Below are positions 11,223-21,064 of a stretch of 64,000 nucleotides of DNA, piece by piece (positions within the stretch are counted from its first letter, which is position 1; every line of letters starts with the position of its first letter). The position numbers and the translations under genes are program-made. Below the pieces are notes generated by a model. That model was not told where the DNA came from. It saw only the letters and a list, made by a program, of their open reading frames with translations, and ran no database searches. Source of the stretch: Anisodus tanguticus (taxonomy: Eukaryota > Streptophyta > Magnoliopsida > Solanales > Solanaceae); assembly GCA_034509755.1 (NCBI GenBank), contig CM067539.1:57360513-57424512 (forward strand). The letters run 5' to 3'.

Positions 11223-13518
11223 TGTTACATCTCGTAGATTCACGTTTTGCCGTGCCATCAATGGATATTGAAGTCCCGGGAAGAGGTATGACCTTACGGA
11301 AGGATAATGAAGGTTTACAATTTGTTTATATAAGTATCAGTGTGTTTAGAAGTTAAACGGATCAAAGAAAGTACATTTCAATGAAAACAGAAAATTAGGC
11401 AACTTGACGGGAAGGTTGACGTACTGTAAAATGTGTAACGGACCATCAAATTGCCCAACCTAAATTGTCAATTTTCTTGGCAGTTAGACGGGAATATTGT
11501 CGGTCCGTCAAAAGTTTGACGGTCCATCAAATGAATCATCTAGTTACGGCGGTGCAGAATTTTTGCCAGATTTATATTGGGTATCTCGACTTGGAACCCT
11601 CATTTCACCCCCCCCCCCCCCCCAAATCAGTTCCAAAACATCTCCCAAGTCCTCACCATCATACCCCAACATCCCAAGTCAAAATCAAAGCTAAAATCCA
11701 CAAGAATTGCGTGAGAAACCCCGTGATCATTATAGAAATCGTCGTCTTCTTGAGGAACTAATTTCGAAAACCCTTGGAATAAAGTACTGTACTATTTTGT
11801 GAGGATTATGATGTGTTAAGGTATGTTTATCCTCCTCTACTTATGTTTATTCTTAATTGAGAATTTGGATAAAGTTAGAAAAGGAGTTTCACGATCAAAA
11901 CTTCGCAAATGTATTAAATCTTTGTAATATAAATTATTGGGCTATTTTACTCTAAGTATGAGTTCAATTAGGTGATGGAATTGATTTTGTATTATATGGA
12001 TTAAGTAAAGTACGATTTGAGGGATTGTGAAATGGAATCGGTTAAGACTTCCCATATAAGAAAAGCTTAAAGAGTCGTCTATGCTTAAAGTTGTCGAAGA
12101 ACACCTAAATGAGTTTTCTATGGAAATTGTGTTTTGGAGAATCATGGAATCTAGATACATTAGAACCCCTTGTAAAGGATTCTAAGAATTCGAGATGGTC
12201 AAAATTGTCGATACAGTGCCTAAGTGAAGTTTCTCTATGGAATTTTAATGCGACATTGATGTCAACTTGTTATGTGATGTAGATAATCACCCGTAAGAGG
12301 AGCGAGCGACAAGAATCGGGCATGTTAAGGCATACTCTTTTATTATTTTGGCATGATTGACGACTAAGTATAACCATAACGGTGTCCCTTAAAAGAAACT
12401 CTACTCTTAAATTTAAAGCTTACGATTACTTTCATATCATATTATTATAATTTATAACTCTTGTTGTTCTGCATCAGAAGCATTTTCTTGAATTGATAGT
12501 CCCTTGAACCATATATTTTTATGATCGTTGATGACTCTCAGTTAGTGATACAGACACCACTACATAACAATAATTGGAGGATAACGACCTCGAGTCACTC
12601 CGATTGGTTTCATAAGGCCCTTCAGAGTCTGTCTTGCATTGCACTTATATATATATATATATATATATATATTTTTATACCGAGCTGTGCTATAGTCGGT
12701 CGGGTACGACACGTAGATATGCACCCAACTGCAGTTGGTTCTGACATTACTAAGTCCCACATTTGGCCGGGTATGATATATATGTATTATGATATGATTT
12801 TCCCCATAGAGAGACTGTATATTACTTTATATAGACCCACTGAGCGGCTTGATTTTTACAAACATGCATACATTTTCATAGTTGTGTCAGGTAGGCCCAC
12901 ATAGGCTTGTTATAAGTTTCAAGTTGACTTCTGTACCTTTATATCGTATGTCATTGTTATACCTCCTGTCTACTTTGGTTATTTGCCTTACATATTCAGT
13001 ATATCTTTCGTACTGATACCCCTTTTTGGGGGCACTGCGTTTCATGCCCGCACGTACAGATAGAGATGCAGATGATTTCTTCATAGTAGGACCCGACTCA
13101 GCTGGAGGTTGTCATGCTTTATTTTTTTCAAAGTTGTATAGTAAGATGATAGGTACGATAGATATGCATATATATATATATATAGTTGGGTATGGAGGGG
13201 CCTTGTTTTGACCAGTTATTATCAGTGTACTCTTTAGAGACTTGTAGACAATTGTGTTATGTGTGATGGTCGTGGGTGGCCTTGTTAGCGACTCCAATAG
13301 ATTTATTATGCTTATGTCAATCTTGTTGGCCTTGTTATATATACATGTGTGTTTTGGGACTTTTCTGAGTGCAAATAGCTATGTTCTTATTCAGTTAAGT
13401 ATGTGTTAGAGGCCTTGTCATTCCATGAGTTGTTATGTATCTCTCAAGTATCAGGATCGGTACGCTTGGACCTTAGGTCGCCAAGTGCCCCCCACCCTCC
13501 CAAGATTGGGGTGTAACA
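11223..13518. mobile_element. Solo LTR (probably Ty3/gypsy), 2296 bp
   Basis: The ends are exact inverted termini, TGTTAC at 11223 and GTAACA ending at 13518. They are flanked by a perfect 5-bp target-site duplication CAACA (11218-11222, 13519-13523). No gag, pol, PBS or second LTR is present, so this is the usual product of LTR-LTR recombination. Inside are a 16-base C run (11608-11623), a GACGGTCC/GGACCGTC-rich stretch near 11400-11540 and AT microsatellites at 12645-12672 and 13168-13183. The long LTR suggests Ty3/gypsy, but no coding sequence confirms it. It lies between the two genes of the Mutator-like element. Confidence 0.85.
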
Positions 13519-15985
13519 CAACATCTATTATAAATCAGGTTTACAAGCACCAACAACAGAAACCATTACAAGAAAGAACAAAATTAAAATGTCTTAAAAC
13601 CCAAGTTCACAAACACCAACAACAGTAATTACTATTACAAGATAGTGCAAGATTAACAACTATGGAGCAACTCGAGATGTGCATGTAGTTTTTTTGTGGC
13701 CAACTGTTTTGCATATGGAGCATTTATTTTTCCTCATTGGAAATGATTCGCGGTTCCACGTCTCTTTTTTATCCTCCTTCTTCCCGGTTTGCTCGGGTCA
13801 ACATATGGAGGAGGTATTTTTCTCTCTAAAATCTCTAAAGGAACTTCTCAAGATTCTTCAGAAGGCACATGATGAATTTCCTCACAGTGTGCAATTATGT
13901 ATTTCTTCACCGTATAATATGGAGATGAGTACTCATAATTCCTCCTTCCAAAGTCTTTATTATACTAGACTCTGAGCACTGCCATATCATGTGGACACAA
14001 TATTTTGTCCAAGTAAAAAATTCTACAAGTACAAGATCTCATTTGAAGATTCACCGTTGTAACTTGACCATGACCAGTGACGCTGAACCTGTAATTGGCA
14101 ATTTGATATTCCAATAACTTATTCCCTAGATTGACATACTTTGATATTTTTTTCCATTGAAGGAACAAAGATGGTTGGTGAGTCGATGAACTCCATACGC
14201 CTCTCATAATTTTTTTTTGCAAACCTCCTGTTGATGGAATCAAATAGAGCAGTAATGGAAAATTCCCTTTCAACATTGAACATTCCGTTCACCAACTCAG
14301 CAATGTTAGTTGTCATAATAATATATCTGTTAAGATAAACAATTAATTATTCTAAAAATTTGAAAGTTAATTAATATACAAATAAAAAAATACAACAGTA
14401 ACATAGTTGTTCTAACAAATCCTGTAACTTGTTTAAGAAGCTTTAAAAAGTCACTCAGTTGTTGCAACAAGTTAAATACTTATTGGAACAGTAAGATGTA
14501 AATATACCTGTTTCCCGGCCAGAATGGCTATCTCCATCTGTGGAATCCAACACGTTCAAAATGTTCGGTGACCCTAAGTACGATATCTCTTATTTGATTA
14601 AAATGGTTATTGAACACATCTATCATGTAGGCTTTTGTTGCTTTATAAAAATGAGATACGACCTTATCACTATGAAAGGTGGTTCGGATATTTTCCACAA
14701 TGTGCCTCATAGAATAACCATAATGAGTTGTAGGGTAGACAATCGAAACCGCCTTTTTGATACTTGGATGGGAATAAGAAATTATGCACAACTCAATGGT
14801 ATCATCTACATAGCTTCTCATTTATTCAAAGAAATATTTTTACGAGGCATCACACTCCTTGTCCACTACAAAAAATGCCACCAGAAAAATATGATTCTCC
14901 GCATCCTGTGCCACAACTGACAACAACACTCCTTCGTACTTACACCTCAAGAATGTCCCATCGACAACTATAACTTTTCTTATTTGTGCAAAACCAAGCA
15001 TCCAAGCAGCATATGCTAAAAAATTACTTGAACTTCCCATTTTCATCAACCTTCAATGCCGTTGTACTTCCTGAATTTACGGACCGAAGCATATAACGAT
15101 ATGCATCAAGAACTACATACCCGTGCTCATGTGTCCCCCTAGTCAGAGCCTTTGCAATCTCCATGCCCTTCCAGACTTTCTAATAAATAACATTACAATT
15201 CAATTCTGTACGCATTGAATGACTCATATCTTTTGTATAAGGTCCTCTACCATCGGAAAACCTATCTTTGAAGTATTGACTGAACACTTTCACCGTGGTG
15301 TATGAATTATGGCTCGTAATATGCTCAGAACCACACATGTGATATTTTACATAGGTTCTAATACAGAATCTATTAGAACTTATAAGCTTCACAACCCTCA
15401 GCCACCACTTACACTCCGGATGTACACATAAAAAACAATACACAGTACAAAAATTAATCACCTTCTTGAGTCTAACATCCTTCTTCACACAAGAAAGTTT
15501 TAACAAAGTTGCTAGTACTTCCTTGTTCTTGAATGACATTCCTTTATAAAAACCTATTTCATCTTCTTAAACATGGTGGACTATGTTGATTGTGTAGTGC
15601 TCGGTGTATTGCTCGCAACTTTGGGTATAAGAATCTGGTCAACCCCACTTCCATTATCTGAAATATCCATATCCACTCCATCCAATTCATCATTTAACAT
15701 ATCTTGTTGGTCCTGATCTAAATTATGGTTCACTGCCGGGCTTCCAACCATGCATACCCTTAAAATGGGCCTAGCTTCATCATTCAAATAAGCACGCAAA
15801 CGAACCTAATTGGTTATCTTAAATGGAGCTACCCTCTGCTTTTCAAAAGAGTTGTACATGTAAGTGATGACAAGATCTATCGATTCACAATTTAATTCAT
15901 AATAGGCGATGATTAGGTTCACAAAATCATCATACACGATATCTCTTTGGACAATCATCGCTATCATCTCTACAGATACTGCAAC

Positions 15986-16793
15986 TAGAGATGGCAGTGG
16001 ATCCTGGACCCGGTCCGGATCTGGTGGATCCAGATCCGTTTTATAGAATATGGATCTTCAAAATTTGGACCCGACGGACCCGGATCCATTTCTGACGGAT
16101 CGGATCTGGATCTGGATCTGGATCTGGATCTGGATCTTATATTTGAGATCCGTATCCGGTCCAGATCCGACCCGTGGATCCGTTTTTATTAAATATATTC
16201 ATAACCTAGAATGTAATTTTATAAATATTTTCTTAAAATTGCTAAGCACATCCTTGCAAGTTTAATTCTCAAAACAAGTTTAATTTATCCCCGCGTTAAC
16301 TCAAAAACCAAAAAATAAAGAAGTAACTTCGATAATAAAATCAATGTTATATTAGTGAATGACTAACATCTCCATAGACAAGTAGTTAAAATTATATTCA
16401 CTTCATTAGTGAAGATTCAAAGCACATGCAAGTTCTGCATTGTGGAAATACTAGTCAGCATTTTCCACAACTATTGTCATTGTTCAATATTTTCAATTAA
16501 TAGCTCACAATCAAAATGAGGCAACGAACAAAATATCTCATATGAACATTTCAAAATTGAAACACAGTAAACTGTTAGCTAAGTAAAAATCATTTGTCAG
16601 TTCAAAAACAAATTCTTAGCAAGGCAAATTTTTTAACATGTGGATCCAGATCCGATCCGTGGACCCGGTGGATCCGGATTTGAATCTGATTTTTATGGAC
16701 CCGATGGATCTAGATCCGGATTCAGGTATGAAAAACGGATCTGGATCTGGATCTTGTAGGATCTAGTCCAGATCCGATCCGTTGTCATCCCTA
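15986..16793. mobile_element. Non-autonomous hAT element, 808 bp
   Basis: The terminal inverted repeats TAGAGATGGCAGTGGATC and TAGGGATGACAACGGATC (the latter the reverse complement of the right end) match at 15 of 18 bases. The flanks ACTGCAAC (15978-15985) and GCTGCAAC (16794-16801) form an 8-bp TSD with one mismatch, as for hAT transposons. Subterminal regions are dense in GGATCC, GGATCT and CCGGATC words on both sides, including six GGATCT units at 16099-16134. The interior is AT-rich with no transposase. It interrupts the transposase coding frame, which resumes on the other side (GVA|VSVEM). Confidence 0.88.
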
Positions 16794-16939
16794 GCTGCAA
16801 CACCCTTCCAACGCTAAATAAATCGATTATTGTTCTCGACCTATTTACCATGGAAATCAACCCCTATTGTTATTGAGTCCTCCATCAACGATGATCGAGG
16901 CACCTGAAGATATTTTATTTAAAAAGTTGGTCATGATAG

Positions 16940-17500
16940 TGGATCTAACAGATAAGTGAATCTATTGCAACAAATAGATAAGTTATTGCAACAACTAACT
17001 AATCTATTGGAGGCAACTTCAGTTTTTTGGGTTCTGTTTCATCCAAACATTGTAAAATATGTCTAACAGATAAGTGAGTTGTTGCAACAACTTATCTACT
17101 TGTTGTAACAGATTCACAATTGTTGCAACAATTCACTGTTGGACATCTTCTGTAATGTTTGGATGAAACAAAACCCAAAAAGCTGAAGCTACCTCCAACA
17201 GATTAGTGAGTTGTTGCAACAACTAAGTTACTTATTACAACTGATTACGAATTGTTGCAACAACTCACTAATATGTTGGATGAAGCTTCAGTTTTTAGGG
17301 TTCTGTTTCGTCCAAAGCCTATAGAAAATGTCCAACAGATTATGTAGTTATTGCAACAATTAGTAATTTGTTGTAATTGTTGCAGCAACTACAACAGATA
17401 TTGCAACAACTTTATCAGCTGTTGCAACAACTAGATCATCTATTACAATAAATTCAGAAAACTTTAGCACTTGTTGCAACAACTCAAACTGCTGTTGTAA
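16940..17500. repeat. TTGTTGCAACAA repeat cluster in the transposase intron
   Basis: Dense copies of GTTGTTGCAACAACT and relatives fill the 663-base intron. A longer unit containing GGGTTCTGTTTC(A/G)TCCAAA also recurs, with an inverted copy around 17158-17185. Confidence 0.8.
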
Positions 17501-17639
17501 ATTGTTTGAAAATCCGCAGTTATACCCAGATGAATTATTGAAACAAAAAAACATTGTTTTACTTACCAAATGAGCGTAAATCACCAATGAAGTAATGGCC
17601 AGTGCTCCACAAACCAAATTCAGTCTAAAAACTACGTAA

Positions 17640-18205
17640 ATCGGGTGGATTCTATTTTTTTCTAAATGAAGAACAATGCTTTAGGAGAGGAAGAAGACAA
17701 CAATGGCAGCAACAGTAGCAGCGGACGAAGAAGAAGAAGGAAGAAGAAGTAAGAAGGGGGAGGAGCAACAACAATGAACAAAGAAGCAAGAAGAAGAAGG
17801 AAGAAGGAAGAAGGAAGAAGGAAGAAGGAAGAGCGCTGTTGATGGCAATAATATGCTTGGCGCGTTTTTGTTTTTACTCTTTTAGGTAATTTAGGGTTTT
17901 ATGTTGGTTATATCAATGTGTAAAAATTAAAACTTGGGTTAAATTTGAAAATGAGTCAAAAATCATTAATCACTAATCTAATTTTTGTCACCTTCCCTCA
18001 ATAAAATAAACTTGAGTTGCTCCCACTCAATTTTAAAACTTTTTTGGCATATATAATTAATTATCCCTTGTAACTCTATAATTAGAGGGGAAATAGGGAT
18101 AGAGATAGGGATAGGTCCTTTTTATCCGATTAGTTCAGGAAAAACTATAGTACTAAGGGAACATTCATTCCTTTACACGATTCAAATGCTATATATGTTA
18201 TTCTT
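17640..18205. other. Purine-rich leader side of the transposase and MULE edge
   Basis: 17700-17835 is rich in GAAGAAG/GGAAGAA, so the minus strand has a CT-rich leader comparable to that of the Ulp1-like gene. 17880-18200 should contain the right MULE terminus, but no TIR was recognised. Nothing codes. Confidence 0.4.
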
Positions 18206-19219
18206 GTCCTTTTGAACAGCAAGTCTCAACTACTACTGATAAAGTAATTAATCCGCAATACTTTGTGAAGGGAAAGTCCCGAAGGTGAAACCCCTCACCT
18301 GTACCAGAGGCCTCTTGGCCAGGTGGGATGTAAATCGAGGGATATGCGCGAGTGGCAGAGGACCAACGGGACACGAACCCAACAATAACCCTTGCAATAT
18401 TTCAGCAAAGGCAGAGGATCAACGGGACACGAACCCAACAACAACCCTTGCAATATTTCAGAAAAGACTGTCACCACACGGATTCCAACCCGCGACGTTG
18501 GAGTGATTGTACCCCAATCACCTTGCCACTTACCAACTCGCCTGTGCCCCTGGGGCCAATTAATCCTCAATACTAAAAGGTGCATTTTGAGTGTTCTTAC
18601 TATGACTACACAACAAAATTTTGTGGCATTCTGAAATATGAGTTCAATTCATGTTTTTCAAATCTTACTTGAGAGCTACTTTATGCTAAACTCTAGATCA
18701 CGACTATAAAAAGAGATTACTATTCTTGTGAAAAAGTCATCTCAACGATCTAAATATATCGCAAGGAGGTTCAAATCATTCTATGTTTTAGAAATACGTT
18801 ATTAATGACACTCGAATAACATAAAAAATTTAAAGAGAAAAAATAAAAGATAAACAGAGTTAACTCACATATATATCAACAAAATCTTTTTTTATATATA
18901 TTTTGTTTGTGGTTGCAAAACTTACCCGCTAGACACGCAATAATGAGACATAATTGACAATAGAAGTACTACTATAAACTAGAAAAGGAAAAACCATATT
19001 ACTACTAATGACAAAGTTAAAAAAAAAGTACTAGTACTATGGTAACATTAATAATTCCTTTACTTACACGGTTCAAATGCGATGCTATTGTTGTCCCTTT
19101 CGAAACTGCAAGTCCCAACTACTACTGCTATGCAAACTGTAGAAAATATCTATTGTGTGCTAATTAGCCTGTAAACTCATTAATTTGTCCTTCTCCTAAA
19201 CCTTAGTCTATAATGTATA
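18206..19219. repeat. 1.0-kb segment duplicated inside the copia LTR (copy 1)
   Basis: This block is nearly identical to 25997-27029, starting at GTCCTTTTGAACAG and ending at TAATGTATA. It includes the SINE and its TSDs. It lies about 100 bases outside the left LTR of the copia element. Copy 2 has about 19 additional bases near 26945. Confidence 0.9.
18263..18557 (-). mobile_element. tRNA-derived SINE, copy 1
   Basis: Read on the minus strand, the 5' end has a box A-like GAGTTGGTAAGTGG and a box B-like GGTTGGAATCC; in the sister copy box B is the perfect GGTTCGAATCC. The 295-bp unit is flanked by AATTAATCCGCAATACT (18246-18262) and AATTAATCCTCAATACT (18558-18574), a 17-bp TSD with one change. 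An internal direct repeat of about 65 bases contains TTGCAAGGGTTGTTGTTGGG on the minus strand. The family name is unknown to me. Confidence 0.8.
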
Positions 19220-19323
19220 CATATATCATTATGAGTATTGGAAGAAGAAAGATTTTCCATATTAACATGACGGCTAGGATTAGCTATTCAAAATAAAAAT
19301 TGGTCGGCATCTTTTGAAGATAT
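18575..19323. other. AT-rich DNA between SINE and copia element
   Basis: It is non-coding. 19060-19140 is a diverged direct repeat of 18160-18240 (TTCAAATGC..., CAAGTC(C/T)CAACTACTACTG). The last five bases, 19319-19323 (GATAT), are the target-site duplication of the copia element. Confidence 0.6.
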
Positions 19324-20429
19324 TGTTGGTTACAAAGGTGCAGGAAACGGAAATTACAAATAACTGTCAAGTAATACAAGAACTGAAAATTACAATACAA
19401 CAACAAAACTGAAATTGCAATTTTGTTGAAGAAGGAAAACTGGAAACTGTTTTGATTTTGCTGAGCCGAGTGTGGTATTCTATCTTTAAGAAAATATTGC
19501 CCGTATGTATCCTTTATACGTCCTGGACAATTCGTCTCCCAAGATAAAACAACAATGGAACAATTGAGCAAAGGAAACTCAAATGCTACCGTGAAGAATA
19601 TTGAGTAACGAAATGATGCTTGGAAGATTGTAGGAAGAAGAAGTCTCTCAACAATGGTGTAAGGGTTGTTTATATAGGTGAAGGAGGAGCAGCGAAACTG
19701 CCTCCATAAGTGCCATTACTGGCCAAGTAATGGCCATTATGGAGGTAGTAATGTCACCAAAATAAATGGTGAGAAAGACCAACGGATTGGCCATTATAAG
19801 AGGAGTAATTCAGCCAAAATAAATGGCTGAATTGAGTGCTGTGGAATTTCTGTTCTGTCTGCCCAAATTCTGACTTTCTGGAAACTTCAGGGACCAAACT
19901 GTACATTTGAAAGAATTCTGGTCCAAACTGTACATACGAAACTTCTGGGATCAAACTGTACATCTGGCAAAGTTCTCTGGCCCAAAAAGATAATATCAGA
20001 AGACCCGTGGCCGTGACCCGAGAACCCGGAACCGGACCGTACGGGCGGGCGGCGGCGGCGCGCTTGTGGGCTTTCCTCGAACCGAAGCACATCTAGGTCC
20101 TCCCTCCTTTAAACACATGGGATACCCATTGGGGTCCCAAACCCCAAACCAATTTTGAGTCTTATATACACAACAATTCTTTCTTCCTCCACCGATGAGG
20201 GAGAATTGAACACAATACCACACTTTTCCATGCTTCAAACACCTCACTTCATGGACCAATATCTCTTTCATTTCTCAATGAAATTTGACGATTCTTGGCC
20301 CTACGGTTATCTACGTACTTAGTAGATCATGCATGTGTGAAGAACCGGATTCTCCAACATACGTAACACTAGTGTTTAAGCCGTTAAAGTTGGTCGGTCG
20401 CAACTCCCGCCAAAGGCAAATTTCCAAGA
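19324..20429 (-). repeat. 3' LTR of copia element 1
   Basis: Length is 1106 bp. The inner end is CCAAGA where the partner LTR has CCAACA, so one terminal base has mutated. 19880-19970 holds three tandem units of about 30 bases around CAAACTGTACAT; the partner LTR has four. Confidence 0.88.
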
Positions 20430-20440
20430 ATCCCCTTTTG
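20430..20440 (-). other. Polypurine tract of copia element 1
   Basis: On the minus strand CAAAAGGGGAT directly precedes the 3' LTR start. This is the expected position for priming plus-strand DNA synthesis. Confidence 0.75.
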
Positions 20441-21064
20441 AAAGAGATTTTGGCGCACTCACATGGTGCCTTTTCCATTTCCACCATTATTTTAGCGGAC
20501 CGATGTTGCATAAGGAAAGGTAGCTTCAGCTTTGAACCTTCCATATTTAAGTACCATCGGACTTACTTACTGCGCGGTGAACGTGATGTCTTGAACCGTC
20601 AGTGTTTAGTGTAAGCCAAGTCAATAGTACCAACACAACAAATTCCCTTACTCTCTTTTTCGTAATGTTTTGTCCGTTTTGGCCATGGACAACTTCTTGG
20701 ATTCTTAAGTGCGTTCATTTGAGGAGGCCCGTCCTCGCACTTAAATAGGTGGTCTCCTACAAGGTATCCTGCTATACCCCACTTCACAAGTGTTAGGAAC
20801 TATTAAAAGTTTCCCAAAACCTAACCTCAACTATTGAGGATCATTACCGGTTTTGAAAACTTAACCTTTACCCATACTGCAGATATCACTTAACGTCTAT
20901 AGCGGGAACGACTTTGAATTTGATGTTTCTTTTCAGAAATCACTATCCGAAGTGCTCATGCTTCCACTGAAGCGATCAACTGAACCTTTACAACTTAGTT
21001 TTCCCATTGAACCAAATTACTGGGATCTCCAGTTAGTAAGGTTGGGTTACCACTGTATTGGTCC
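20441..21064. other. 3' non-coding region of copia element 1
   Basis: It lies between the RNase H stop codon and the PPT. No conserved domain or extra gene is visible. Confidence 0.55.

Larger units (their letters stand above)
13660..17617 (-). pseudogene. MuDR-type transposase of the Kaonashi-like MULE, decayed
   Basis: Exon 1 is about 17567-17617 or longer (texts CGALAITSLVIYAHL; no ATG seen). Intron 16904-17566 is in phase with exon 2 (14508-16903), and intron 14327-14507 leads to exon 3 (13660-14326). The order of domains fits MULE transposases: an N-terminal region (VDFHGK, RWKGVAVSVEM), a DNA-binding region with ECKWWLR and MCGSEH (15180-15540), GTHEHGYVVLDAYRYML (about 15100), the DDE domain with VVDGTFLRCKYEGVLLSVVA (about 14970), a SWIM zinc finger CTCRIFYLDKILCPHD (about 13990), and a final zinc knuckle CSICKTVGHKKTTC ending in a stop at 13660. 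The expected second catalytic Asp (SDRH in relatives) reads SYSH. Several stop codons, frameshifts and an 808-bp hAT insertion at 15986 make it non-functional. Confidence 0.8.
5300..17660. mobile_element. Kaonashi-type Mutator-like element (Ulp1 + transposase), decayed
   Basis: Two convergent genes make up the element: a DUF1985/Ulp1-like gene on the plus strand and a MuDR-type transposase on the minus strand. MULEs that carry a Ulp1/SENP-like cysteine protease are known as Kaonashi-type MULEs. Both genes have a pyrimidine-rich 5' leader, a large first intron, and the palindrome TTGTTGCAACAA repeated in introns and in the central spacer, which ties the two halves together. Later insertions are a solo LTR at 11223-13518 and a hAT at 15986-16793. 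The ends are approximate because no TIR or 9-bp TSD was identified. Confidence 0.7.

Noticed and set aside
20311..20614. Frames over the copia LTR and 3' region as an extra env-like gene
   Set aside because: They overlap the LTR and PPT and show no membrane or coat-like features.
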